A model generated the notes under the pieces. It ran no database searches. It saw only the letters and a list, made by a program, of their open reading frames with translations, and was not told where the DNA came from. A DNA stretch of 64,000 bases, taken from positions 1-64,000 of the forward strand of contig NZ_JACIAH010000003.1 of the NCBI RefSeq assembly GCF_014194695.1. Reading direction: 5' to 3'. The position numbers and the translations under genes are program-made. Origin of the DNA: Rhizobium sp. BK399. GTDB taxonomy: Bacteria; Pseudomonadota; Alphaproteobacteria; Rhizobiales; Rhizobiaceae. Below are positions 23,300 through 32,178 of this stretch, in pieces (the stretch's first letter is position 1; every line of letters starts with the position of its first letter).

Positions 23300-24562
23300 A
23301 TGTCTGTTATCAGGAACACGCAGTCCATGTCCGCCGGCGAACCAGCCAAAGCATTGTGGATGTCCACGATTGCCTTCACCCTCTGTTTTGCCGTCTGGAC
23401 GATCTTCGCGATCATCGGCATCCGGATCAAACAGGATCTCGGCCTGAACGAGGCCGAGTTCGGATTGCTGGTCGGCACACCGGTTCTGACCGGTTCGCTT
23501 GTCCGTATCGTCCTTGGCATCTGGACCGGCCGCTATGGCGGCCGCCTCGTCTACACGCTCACCATGCTGGCCGCTGCCCTGGCGACCTTCCTCCTCTCCT
23601 ATGCCCAGACCTATACGCAGATGCTGATCGCCGGCCTCGGCGTAGGGCTTGCCGGTGGCTCTTTCGCGGTCGGCGTCGCCTATGTCTCGCCCTTCTTCCC
23701 GGCTCAGAAGCAGGGGACGGCACTTGGCATCTTCGGCGCCGGCAATGTCGGAGCCGCGGTGACCAAGTTTGCGGCGCCCTTCGTACTGATCGCCTGGGGC
23801 TGGCAGGCGGTTGCTCAGATCTGGGCCGTCGGCCTGGCGCTGATGGCAATCGTCTTCTGGTTCACCACGACGGATGACCCGGCATTCCGCCTTCGCCGCG
23901 AAGGCAAGATTGCCTCCAAGAGCCTGGCACAGGAATTCGCGCCGCTGAAGAACGTCCAGGTCTGGCGTTTCTCGCTCTACTACTTCTTCGCCTTTGGCGG
24001 CTTCGTTGCCCTGTCTCTGTGGCTGCCCCGCTATCTGGTCGGTGTTTACGGCTTCAATCTCGCAACTGCAGGCATGGTCGCGGCCGCTTATTCCATCCCG
24101 GGCAGCATCTTCCGCGCCTTCGGCGGCGTTGTCTCTGACAAGAAGGGCGCTCGTAGCGTGATGTACGTGATGTTCGCAGTCGCAGCCGTCGCAACGCTCA
24201 TCCTTTCGCTCCCGGCCGCCGGCTCCGGCTCCGCACTCGGCATCACGCCTGTCGTCTTCATCGTCGTCATCTTCGCCCTCGGCTTCGTCATGAGCCTCGG
24301 CAAGGCTGCCGTCTACAAACACATCCCTGCCTACTATCCCGAGAGCGTCGGCGCGGTCGGCGGCATCGTTGGCATGATGGGCGGTCTCGGCGGCTTCATC
24401 CTGCCGATCGCCTTCGGCTTTCTCAAGGATATGACCGGCCTCTGGTCGAGCTGCTTCATGCTGCTCTTTGCGATCGTCGTTATCTCGCTGGTCTGGATGC
24501 ACTTGTCGGTCAAGCAACTCGACCGCCGCGGCCTCTCCGCGCAAGCCGTCGCTGCCACCTGA
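23300..24562 (+). CDS. Nitrate/nitrite MFS transporter (NarK/NasA type)
   Basis: This 420-residue transporter has 12 predicted membrane helices. It carries the two nitrate-signature stretches of the nitrate/nitrite porter family, GIFGAGNVGAAVTKFAAP and GGIVGMMGGLGGFILP. It imports nitrate and/or exports nitrite. I start at ATG 23300 behind GGAGAAG; the longer frame from 23279 lacks a ribosome site. It is the first gene of the nitrate operon after the attenuator. Confidence 0.92.
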   Translation: MSVIRNTQSMSAGEPAKALWMSTIAFTLCFAVWTIFAIIGIRIKQDLGLNEAEFGLLVGTPVLTGSLVRIVLGIWTGRYGGRLVYTLTMLAAALATFLLSYAQTYTQMLIAGLGVGLAGGSFAVGVAYVSPFFPAQKQGTALGIFGAGNVGAAVTKFAAPFVLIAWGWQAVAQIWAVGLALMAIVFWFTTTDDPAFRLRREGKIASKSLAQEFAPLKNVQVWRFSLYYFFAFGGFVALSLWLPRYLVGVYGFNLATAGMVAAAYSIPGSIFRAFGGVVSDKKGARSVMYVMFAVAAVATLILSLPAAGSGSALGITPVVFIVVIFALGFVMSLGKAAVYKHIPAYYPESVGAVGGIVGMMGGLGGFILPIAFGFLKDMTGLWSSCFMLLFAIVVISLVWMHLSVKQLDRRGLSAQAVAAT

Positions 24563-24580
24563 TCTGAGGATTTGAAAACC

Positions 24581-27031
24581 ATGACTGAGAAGCTTGTTAT
24601 CATCGGCAACGGCATGGCGCCCGGGCGCATGCTCGAGCACCTGTTCGAAAAGGCGCCGGACCAATATCAGGTCACGATCTTCAACGCCGAGCCGCGCGTC
24701 AACTACGACCGCATCATGCTCTCGCCGGTTCTCTCCGGCGAGAAGGAATACGAAGAAATCATCATCCACGGCGATGGATGGTACATCAAGCACGGCATTA
24801 CCCTCTACAAGGGCCACAAGATCATCAAGATCGACCGTGCGGCCAAGACGGTCACGTCGGATCACGGCGTCACCGAAAGCTACGACAAGTTGGTGATCGC
24901 CACCGGCTCCGTGCCCTTCATCATTCCCGTGCCCGGCAAGGATCTGCCCGGCGTCATCACCTATCGCGACCTCGACGACGTGCAGGCGATGCTGCTTGCC
25001 GCCCAGTCTCGCGAGAAAGCGATCGTCATCGGCGGCGGCCTGCTCGGCCTCGAAGCGGCGGCTGGCCTTGCCTCGCGCGGTATGGACGTTACCGTCCTTC
25101 ATGTGATGCCGACACTGATGGAGCGCCAGCTCGATCCGGCTGCCGGCTACCTGCTTCAAAAGGCCGTGGAAGAACGCGGCATCAAGGTTATCACCAAGGC
25201 CAACACCAAGGCCATCGTGGGTAACGGCAAGGTCGAAGGCATCGAGCTCGACGACGGCCGCATCATTCCGGCAACCCTCGTCGTCATGGCGGTCGGCATC
25301 CGCCCGAGCGTCGGGCTCGCCAAGGACGCAGGCATCGCCATCAACCGCGGCATCGTCGTCGATGACGGCATGCTGACCTCGGACGGCAGCATCATGGCGC
25401 TCGGCGAGTGCGCCGAAGTCGGCGGTATGGTCTACGGCCTTGTCGCTCCGCTTTACGAGATGGCCCGCGTCGCCGCCTCGCACTTGTCGGGCGACCGTTC
25501 CGCTGCCTTCGTGCATTCCGACACGCCGACCAAGCTCAAAGTGACAGGCATCGAGCTCTTCTCGCTCGGTGACTTCGCCGATGGCGACGACCGCGAAGAA
25601 ATCGTGCTGCGCGACGCCTCAGCCGGCGTCTACAAGCGCCTTGTGCTGAAGGACAACAAGATCATCGGTACCGTGCTCTACGGCGAAACCGCCGATGGTG
25701 CCTGGTTCAACGATCTGAAAAAGAAACAGACCGATATCAAGGAGATGCGCGAAACGCTGATCTTCGGTCAGGCCTATCAGGGAGGGTCGCCGCTGGACCC
25801 TATGGCGGCCGTTGCAGCCTTGCCGGATGACGCGGAGATCTGTGGCTGCAACGGCGTCTGCAAGAGCAAGATCACCTCGACGATCACAAGCAAGGGCCTG
25901 ACGTCGCTGGACGACGTGCGCGCCCATACCAAGGCGTCCGCCTCCTGCGGTTCCTGCACCGGCCTCGTAGAAAAGCTGATGACACTAACGCTTGGCGACA
26001 GCTACAATCCGGCCGCCGTCACGCCGATGTGCACCTGCACCGAACTCGGCCACGACGACCTCAGGCGCCTGATCAAGGCCAAGGGCCTGAAGAGCATCCC
26101 TGCCGTCATGCAGGAACTCGAATGGAAGACGTCGTGCGGTTGCGCCAAGTGTCGCCCGGCTCTCAACTACTATCTCGTCTGCGACTGGCCGAATGAATAT
26201 GCGGACGATTACCAGTCGCGCTTCATCAACGAACGCGTTCACGCCAACATCCAGAAGGACGGCACCTATTCCGTCGTTCCGCGCATGTGGGGCGGCGTGA
26301 CGAACTCCAACGAACTGCGCGCCATCGCTGATGTCGTCGACAAGTTCGAAATCCCGATGGTGAAGGTGACGGGCGGCCAGCGCATCGACCTGCTCGGCAT
26401 CGAGAAGGAAGACCTCCCGGCAGTCTGGGCCGATCTCGGCAAGGCGGGCTTCGTTTCCGGACAGGCTTATGCCAAGGGGTTGCGCACGGTGAAGACCTGC
26501 GTCGGCTCCGACTGGTGCCGCTTCGGCACGCAGGATTCCACCGGCCTTGGCATTCGCATCGAGAAGTTCATGTGGGGCTCCTGGACACCGGCAAAACTGA
26601 AGATGGCGGTCTCCGGCTGCCCGCGCAATTGCGCCGAAGCGACCTGCAAGGACATCGGCGTCATCTGTGTCGACTCGGGTTTCGAGATCCACTTCGCCGG
26701 TGCTGCCGGCCTCGACATCAAGGGCACGGAGGTTCTCGGCCTCGTGAAGACCGAGGACGATGCGCTGGAGCATATCGTGGCACTGACGCAGATGTACCGC
26801 GAGCAGGCCCGCTATCTCGAGCGCATCTACAAGTGGGCGAAGCGCGTCGGCCTGGAGGAAATCCGCCGCCAGATCATGGAAGACGCCGACAAGCGCAAGG
26901 CTTACTACGACCGCTTCGTCTTCTCCCAGAAATTCGCCCAGGTCGATCCCTGGTCGGAGCGCGTCTCCGGCAAGGACAAGCATGAGTTCAAGCCGATGGC
27001 GACCGTCGGTTACCCGCAGGCGGCCGAGTAA
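24581..27031 (+). CDS. nirB: Nitrite reductase large subunit NirB
   Basis: The 816-residue NAD(P)H-nitrite reductase begins with FAD- and NAD-binding domains (IGNGMAPGRMLEHLF near 8, VIGGGLLGLEAAAGLASRG near 148). BFD-like [2Fe-2S] modules follow (CGCNGVCKSK with SCGSCTG, then SCGCAKCRP). Last comes the ferredoxin-nitrite/sulfite reductase domain with the siroheme/[4Fe-4S] cysteines in CVGSDWCRFG and CPRNCAEATCKD. It reduces nitrite to ammonium with NirD. It starts 18 bases after the transporter gene. Confidence 0.95.
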   Translation: MTEKLVIIGNGMAPGRMLEHLFEKAPDQYQVTIFNAEPRVNYDRIMLSPVLSGEKEYEEIIIHGDGWYIKHGITLYKGHKIIKIDRAAKTVTSDHGVTESYDKLVIATGSVPFIIPVPGKDLPGVITYRDLDDVQAMLLAAQSREKAIVIGGGLLGLEAAAGLASRGMDVTVLHVMPTLMERQLDPAAGYLLQKAVEERGIKVITKANTKAIVGNGKVEGIELDDGRIIPATLVVMAVGIRPSVGLAKDAGIAINRGIVVDDGMLTSDGSIMALGECAEVGGMVYGLVAPLYEMARVAASHLSGDRSAAFVHSDTPTKLKVTGIELFSLGDFADGDDREEIVLRDASAGVYKRLVLKDNKIIGTVLYGETADGAWFNDLKKKQTDIKEMRETLIFGQAYQGGSPLDPMAAVAALPDDAEICGCNGVCKSKITSTITSKGLTSLDDVRAHTKASASCGSCTGLVEKLMTLTLGDSYNPAAVTPMCTCTELGHDDLRRLIKAKGLKSIPAVMQELEWKTSCGCAKCRPALNYYLVCDWPNEYADDYQSRFINERVHANIQKDGTYSVVPRMWGGVTNSNELRAIADVVDKFEIPMVKVTGGQRIDLLGIEKEDLPAVWADLGKAGFVSGQAYAKGLRTVKTCVGSDWCRFGTQDSTGLGIRIEKFMWGSWTPAKLKMAVSGCPRNCAEATCKDIGVICVDSGFEIHFAGAAGLDIKGTEVLGLVKTEDDALEHIVALTQMYREQARYLERIYKWAKRVGLEEIRRQIMEDADKRKAYYDRFVFSQKFAQVDPWSERVSGKDKHEFKPMATVGYPQAAE

Positions 27032-27041
27032 GGAGATGGAT

Positions 27042-27371
27042 ATGAACTGGATTTCAATCGGCGACATCTCCGACATTCCGCTCCGCGGCGCCCGTTGCGT
27101 GAAGACACCCCAGGGCAAGATCGCCGTCTTCCGCACCGCAGAGAACGAGGTCTTCGCCATCGAGGACCACTGCCCGCACAAGGGGGGGCCGCTCTCCCAG
27201 GGGATCGTCCATGCCAAGGCCGTCACCTGCCCGCTGCACAACTGGGTGATCTCGCTCGAAACCGGCAAGGCGCTCGGCGCCGATGAGGGCGAGGTCCGAA
27301 CCATTCCCGTCCGCAACGAGGATGGCGCCCTCTACATCGCGCTCGAAAGCCTGATGATGGCGGCCGAATGA
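27042..27371 (+). CDS. nirD: Nitrite reductase small subunit NirD
   Basis: This 109-residue Rieske-like subunit keeps the metal ligands: CPHKGGPLSQG and CPLHNW (Cys-x-His, Cys-x2-His). Many NirD proteins lose these ligands, so this one may bind a [2Fe-2S] cluster. AAGGAG is six bases before ATG 27042. Its stop overlaps the nitrate reductase start. Confidence 0.92.
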   Translation: MNWISIGDISDIPLRGARCVKTPQGKIAVFRTAENEVFAIEDHCPHKGGPLSQGIVHAKAVTCPLHNWVISLETGKALGADEGEVRTIPVRNEDGALYIALESLMMAAE

Positions 27372-30028
27372 TGGAGAAAGAGGTCAAGACAACCTGTCCC
27401 TATTGCGGTGTCGGCTGCGGCGTCATCGCCAAGGTCGCCGAAGACGGCAAGGTGTCCGTCAAGGGAGACCCGGACCATCCCTCGAACTTTGGGCGGCTGT
27501 GCTCGAAGGGCTCGGCGCTCGGCGAAACCGTCGATCTCGATGGGCGCCTCCTCTACCCGGAAGTTTCCGGGGAGCGGGTGGAGTGGGAACAGGCGCTTGA
27601 CCTCGTCGCACAACAATTTTCGGACGCCATCAATGAGCACGGCCCCGATTCCGTTGCCTTCTATGTCTCCGGCCAGCTGCTGACCGAAGACTATTATATC
27701 GCCAACAAGCTGATGAAGGGCTTCATCGGCTCGGCCAACATCGACACCAATTCGCGGCTGTGCATGTCGTCCTCCGTCGCCGGTCACCGCCGCGCCTTCG
27801 GTTCGGACACCGTGCCGGGTACCTATGAGGATATCGAGCTTGCCGATCTTGTGACCCTCACCGGCTCGAACCTCGCCTGGTGCCACCCGGTCATCTATCA
27901 GCGGCTGGCGACCGCCAAGGCGGCGCGCCCCGGCATGAAGGTCGTCGTCATCGACCCGCGCCGGACGATGACATCAGATATCGCCGACCTGCATCTCGCC
28001 ATCCGGCCGGACAGCGACGTCGCGCTTTTCGTCGGCCTTTTCGAACATCTGATCGCAAGCAACGCCATCGATCAGAATTACATCGCCGAACATACCAACG
28101 GCTTTGCAGAGGCCTTTACGGCTGCGACGGGCGTCTCCTTCAACGAGGTGCTTGATATGACCGGCCTTCCGGCCATGCAGCTTCGCGAATTCTATCGCCT
28201 CTTCGCCACGACCGAGAAGGTCGTCACCTGCTACAGCCAGGGCGTTAATCAATCCTCGTCTGGTACCGACAAGGTCAACGCCATCATCAACTGTCACCTC
28301 GCCACCGGCCGCATCGGCGGGCCGGGTATGGGGCCCTTCTCGCTCACCGGGCAGCCGAATGCGATGGGCGGGCGTGAAGTCGGCGGACTTGCCAACATGC
28401 TTGCCGCCCACATGGCGATCGAAAGCGCCGAGGATCGCGACCGTGTCCAGCGCTTCTGGCATGCGCCCACCATTGCGGAAAAGCCGGGCCTGAAGGCGGT
28501 CGACATGTTCAGGGCTGTTGCTGATGGCCGTATCAAGGCGCTGTGGATCATGGCGACCAACCCGGTCGTTTCCATGCCTGACGCCGACGCCGTCGAGGCC
28601 GCGATCAAGGCCTGTCCGTTCGTCGTCGTCTCCGACGTCCTGAAAAGTACCGACACCGCGCGTCACGCCCATGTCCTTCTGCCCTCGCTCGGCTGGGGCG
28701 AAAAGAGCGGCACTGTCACCAACTCCGAGCGCCGCATCTCCCGCCAGCGCTCCTTCCTTGATGCACCGGGAGAGGCCCGCGCCGACTGGTGGCAGCTTGC
28801 GGAAGTGGCGCAACGGATGGGCTTTACGCAGGCCTTCAACTTCGCCGCCAATGCCGAGATCTTTGACGAACACGCCGCCCTCTCAGCTTTCGAGAACAGC
28901 GGCAATCGCGACTTCGACATCGGCGCGTATGTCGGCATGAACCATCAGGCCTATGACGAACTCTCGCCGTTCCAATGGCCGCAGCCTGCGGGCCGTGAGA
29001 TTGATGTGACCCGCTTCTTCGCCAAGGGCGGCTTCTACCACGCCGACGGCAAGGCACGTTTCATCGCCGTCGAGCCGGTCGCCGCGGATCGCACCTGCGC
29101 CGACTATCCCTTCACCCTGAACACCGGCCGCATCCGCGACCAATGGCACACGATGACGCGCACGGGCAAAAGCGCGCGGCTCTCGTCCCATATCGCCGAA
29201 CCCTTCGCGGAACTTCACCCTCGCGACGCGATCGAGATCGGCGTCGGCAATGCCGGCCTCGTCGAAATCGAAAGCCCGCACGGCAAGGCCGTGGTGCGCG
29301 CCCTGATCACCGAGCGTCAGGCCCGCGGCAGCATTTTCGTGCCGATGCACTGGAACGATCAGTTTGCCGCCAAGGCCCGCATCGACGCTGTCGTGGCGCC
29401 GTTGACAGACGCAATCTCCGGCCAGCCGGCCTCGAAGAATGTCGCCGTCGCCGCGCGACGCTTCAAGGCGGCGCGTTACGGCTTTGCCGTTTCCGCCGCC
29501 AAGCCTGATCACCTCGAAGCCGCCTATTGGGCGCTGGCAAAGGCCGAAGGCGGCTGGCGGGTGGAACTCGCTTTCGACCAGCCGGTCGAGGACTGGTGCA
29601 CGTGGTGCCGCAGCACCTTCGCTATTCCCGAAAATGTCGAACCGCTCGGCTACGCTGACCAGCAGTCCGGCGATCTGAGGCTCGCCTTTTTCGATGGCAA
29701 GCGACTGCTCGCGGCGCTGTTCCTGGCCCGCGAACCCGTGGCGGTTGCCCGCAACTGGGCGATCTCCCAGCTCACCGCCGAGCACACCAATCTGCGCAAG
29801 CGTTTCGCCTTAGTCGCCGGCCGCCCCGGCGCAGACAAGCCCGATCCGGGCGCCACCGTCTGCTCCTGCTTCGGCGTCGGCGTCAACCAGATCGTCGCTG
29901 CCGTTCGCGGCGGCTGCCACAGCGTCGAAGCCGTCGGCAAGGAACTCAATGCCGGAACCAACTGCGGCTCCTGCCGCGCCGAGATCAGGGGGATCATCGA
30001 TGGATGTCTTGCAGCAGCCGCGGAATGA
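27368..30028 (+). CDS. nasA: Assimilatory nitrate reductase catalytic subunit
   Basis: This 886-residue molybdopterin enzyme has an N-terminal [4Fe-4S] motif (CPYCGVGCGV, with LCSKGSAL further on) and bis-MGD domains of the NasA/NapA family (NIDTNSRLCMSSSVAGHRRA, TGQPNAMGGREVGGL). A C-terminal MGD-binding domain follows (TGRIRDQWHTMTRTG). A final BFD-like [2Fe-2S] module (CSCFGVGVNQIV with NCGSC), as in Klebsiella NasA, takes electrons. It reduces nitrate to nitrite in the cytoplasm. ATGA coupling to nirD and a 29-base overlap with cysG mark a tight operon. Confidence 0.94.
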   Translation: MMEKEVKTTCPYCGVGCGVIAKVAEDGKVSVKGDPDHPSNFGRLCSKGSALGETVDLDGRLLYPEVSGERVEWEQALDLVAQQFSDAINEHGPDSVAFYVSGQLLTEDYYIANKLMKGFIGSANIDTNSRLCMSSSVAGHRRAFGSDTVPGTYEDIELADLVTLTGSNLAWCHPVIYQRLATAKAARPGMKVVVIDPRRTMTSDIADLHLAIRPDSDVALFVGLFEHLIASNAIDQNYIAEHTNGFAEAFTAATGVSFNEVLDMTGLPAMQLREFYRLFATTEKVVTCYSQGVNQSSSGTDKVNAIINCHLATGRIGGPGMGPFSLTGQPNAMGGREVGGLANMLAAHMAIESAEDRDRVQRFWHAPTIAEKPGLKAVDMFRAVADGRIKALWIMATNPVVSMPDADAVEAAIKACPFVVVSDVLKSTDTARHAHVLLPSLGWGEKSGTVTNSERRISRQRSFLDAPGEARADWWQLAEVAQRMGFTQAFNFAANAEIFDEHAALSAFENSGNRDFDIGAYVGMNHQAYDELSPFQWPQPAGREIDVTRFFAKGGFYHADGKARFIAVEPVAADRTCADYPFTLNTGRIRDQWHTMTRTGKSARLSSHIAEPFAELHPRDAIEIGVGNAGLVEIESPHGKAVVRALITERQARGSIFVPMHWNDQFAAKARIDAVVAPLTDAISGQPASKNVAVAARRFKAARYGFAVSAAKPDHLEAAYWALAKAEGGWRVELAFDQPVEDWCTWCRSTFAIPENVEPLGYADQQSGDLRLAFFDGKRLLAALFLAREPVAVARNWAISQLTAEHTNLRKRFALVAGRPGADKPDPGATVCSCFGVGVNQIVAAVRGGCHSVEAVGKELNAGTNCGSCRAEIRGIIDGCLAAAAE

Positions 30029-31499
30029 AGCACCCGCCCGCATGGAACCGCTTGCCAAGCTGCCGGTGTTCTGGGCGCTCGAAGGCAAGCGCGTGGTCGT
30101 CGCTGGCGGCTCCGACGCCGCCGCCTGGAAGGCCGAGCTTCTCGGTGCCTGCGGCGCGCAGGTGCATGTCTATGCTGACGCGCTTTCCGATACCTTCGAG
30201 AAGCTCATCCTGCGCGGCGCCGAGCACCCTCAGGGCGGTTTCGTCCATCACTGCCAAGGTTGGAATGAAACCATCTTCGCCGGCGCGACCATCGCCATCG
30301 CCGACTGTGAGGAAGACGACGAGGCGAAGGCCTTCTTCGACGCCGCCCGTGTTGCCGGCGTGCCAGTCAACGTCATAGACAAGCCTGCTTTCTGCCAGTT
30401 TCAGTTCGGCTCGATCGTCAACCGCTCCCCCGTCGTCGTCTCGATCTCGACGGATGGCGCAGCCCCGATCCTCGCCCAGGCAATCCGGCGTCGGATCGAG
30501 ACATTGCTACCACGTGCACTGAAGGGCTGGGCTGAGCTGGCTCAGACCTTGCGCGACCGGGTCAATGAACGACTGACGCCTGGCCCGCTCCGTCGCGCCT
30601 TTTGGGAGCGGTTTGTCGATCGCGCCTTTTCAAGTTCGGATACGCCGGAGGAGGGCGTCGGCGGGCTGCTTCTCAAGGAGGCCGACAGGCTTCGGGAAGC
30701 GCCCGCCCTCTCCTCGCGCGGTCGCGTGACGCTGGTCGGCGCCGGCCCCGGTGATGCCGAGCTTCTGACGTTGAAGGCCGTCCGCGCCCTGCAGGCAGCG
30801 GACGTTATCCTCTTCGATGATCTCGTTTCGTCAGAGGTGCTGGAACTCGCCCGGCGCGAGGCCAAGCGCATGCTTGTCGGCAAGCGCGGCGGCCGCACGA
30901 GCTGCCGCCAGGAAGATATCAACGACATGATGGTAAAGCTTGCCAAGGCGGGCAAACGGGTCGTGCGGCTGAAGTCGGGCGATCCGATGATCTTCGGCCG
31001 CGCCGGCGAAGAGATTGCCCATCTCGATCGCGAGAACATTCCGGTCGATGTCATCCCCGGCATCACCACCGCAAGCGCCATGGCCTCGCGTCTCGGGATC
31101 TCGCTGACGCATCGCGACCATGCTCAGTCCGTCCGCTTCATCACCGGCCATTCCCGACATGGAGGCTTGCCTACCGATGTCAACTGGAGGACCGTTGCCG
31201 ATTCCCACACGACAACCGTTTTCTACATGGGCGGCAGAACAGCGCCGCTCATCGCCGATCGCTTGATCGATGAAGGCCTCTCGTCGGAAACGCCTGTTAT
31301 CATTATCAGCGACGTCAGCCGGACGACCGAGCGGGCTTGGAACGGCACGCTTGCAACCATCTCTGATGGGATCGCGCAGATCGGCTACGACAACCCTGTG
31401 CTGATCGCCATCGGCAGCACGCTTGCAGCACGCCAGATCGTCGCTCACGACACCGACGATTTTGGCAGCGATCGCCGCATGGCCTTGGGAGCGCGCTGA
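30000..31499 (+). CDS. cysG: Siroheme synthase CysG
   Basis: A 499-residue fusion. The N-terminal precorrin-2 dehydrogenase/ferrochelatase part (about 1-200, VVVAGGSDAAAWKAELLGAC) is joined to a C-terminal uroporphyrinogen-III methyltransferase (about 235-480, VTLVGAGPGDAELLTLKA, RLKSGDPMIFGRAGEE and VIPGITTASAMASRLGI). It makes siroheme for NirB. The usual third Gly of the dehydrogenase nucleotide motif is Ser (GGSDAA). It overlaps nasA by 29 bases; the start is the ATG behind GGGGGATC. Confidence 0.93.
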   Translation: MDVLQQPRNEAPARMEPLAKLPVFWALEGKRVVVAGGSDAAAWKAELLGACGAQVHVYADALSDTFEKLILRGAEHPQGGFVHHCQGWNETIFAGATIAIADCEEDDEAKAFFDAARVAGVPVNVIDKPAFCQFQFGSIVNRSPVVVSISTDGAAPILAQAIRRRIETLLPRALKGWAELAQTLRDRVNERLTPGPLRRAFWERFVDRAFSSSDTPEEGVGGLLLKEADRLREAPALSSRGRVTLVGAGPGDAELLTLKAVRALQAADVILFDDLVSSEVLELARREAKRMLVGKRGGRTSCRQEDINDMMVKLAKAGKRVVRLKSGDPMIFGRAGEEIAHLDRENIPVDVIPGITTASAMASRLGISLTHRDHAQSVRFITGHSRHGGLPTDVNWRTVADSHTTTVFYMGGRTAPLIADRLIDEGLSSETPVIIISDVSRTTERAWNGTLATISDGIAQIGYDNPVLIAIGSTLAARQIVAHDTDDFGSDRRMALGAR

Positions 31500-31801
31500 T
31501 GCCGTTCCACGCGATCGCCCCCGTCTTCCTCGTTCTTGCCATTGCCTTGAGCTGGCCGCGTTTCGCCAGCATATTCTCACCGGACACCAAGGCGGAGGTG
31601 ACGGCAGCGCCTCTCACAACAATTGCGACCGCGATCAACCTTTCCGCGATCGGCTTGGCTTTTGCCGGCAACGATCCGGGGCTTGCCATCCTTGTCCTCT
31701 TGGTTGGTGTCCTCCTTGGCGCGACGATGCGCGCCCCGACACCAGTCATATCTGTGGCGCTTTCGGTAGCGAGCCTCGCGGTCTCTCTTCAACTCAGTTG
31801 A
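31499..31801 (+). CDS. Small membrane protein closing the nitrate operon
   Basis: A 100-residue protein with about three hydrophobic helices (FLVLAIALSW, TIATAINLSAIGLAFAG, LAILVLLVGVLLGATM). Its ATG overlaps the cysG stop, so it is translated with the nitrate operon. I do not recognise a family. A function in nitrate or nitrite handling is only a guess from position. Confidence 0.65.
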   Translation: MPFHAIAPVFLVLAIALSWPRFASIFSPDTKAEVTAAPLTTIATAINLSAIGLAFAGNDPGLAILVLLVGVLLGATMRAPTPVISVALSVASLAVSLQLS

Positions 31802-31809
31802 GTCCCCCC

Positions 31810-32118
31810 GCCATAAGGCTACGAACCCTCTTCGCGGGCGGAACCTCAGGCATCGGTCTGGCAACTAGCGGCGTCCGAGCTGTCATCACCGGCCCTGACC
31901 AAACCACGCTCAAGCGAGCACGGGAAACAGCCGAGCATAATAGCCTTCTGTGCTTTCCTGATGGTTTACAACCGATGCCGAGCGAGGTTCCGAAGACGTT
32001 CGGCCTCGTGAATGCGGGCGCAGCTTTTTCACGCCACCGGCAGCAACCGAGGAAGCTCAGTGCGACCGCGTTATGGACACGAACGTCTGCGGCCGCCGCT
32101 CTCTACTGACGGCGCAAG
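31810..32118 (+). pseudogene. Decayed short-chain dehydrogenase (SDR) gene
   Basis: LFAGGTSGIGLATSGVRAVI is a slightly damaged SDR nucleotide-binding motif (normally VTGGTSGIGLA). Then come TGPDQTTLKRARE and GLVNAGAAF (the NAG motif). The following part, TPPAATEEAQCDRVMDTNVC, is in another frame; one missing T in a T-run near 32025-32030 explains the shift. The start codon, the part between the motifs and everything after the DTNV helix are missing or unlike the family. It is a remnant between the nitrate operon and a glycosyltransferase gene. Confidence 0.65.
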
Positions 32119-32178
32119 GAGATTGCATTTTCGTTAGCCGGTGCGATAGTCGGGAGGCGCAAAGAGATAGCCCCCCGC

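Noticed and set aside
23099..25516. An 805-codon open frame on the minus strand
   Set aside because: It lies opposite the nitrate transporter and nirB, is Arg/Asp/His/Gly-rich with no domain, and results from high GC at third positions.
25985..27316. A 443-codon minus-strand frame
   Set aside because: Antisense of nirB/nirD; composition typical of a shadow frame.
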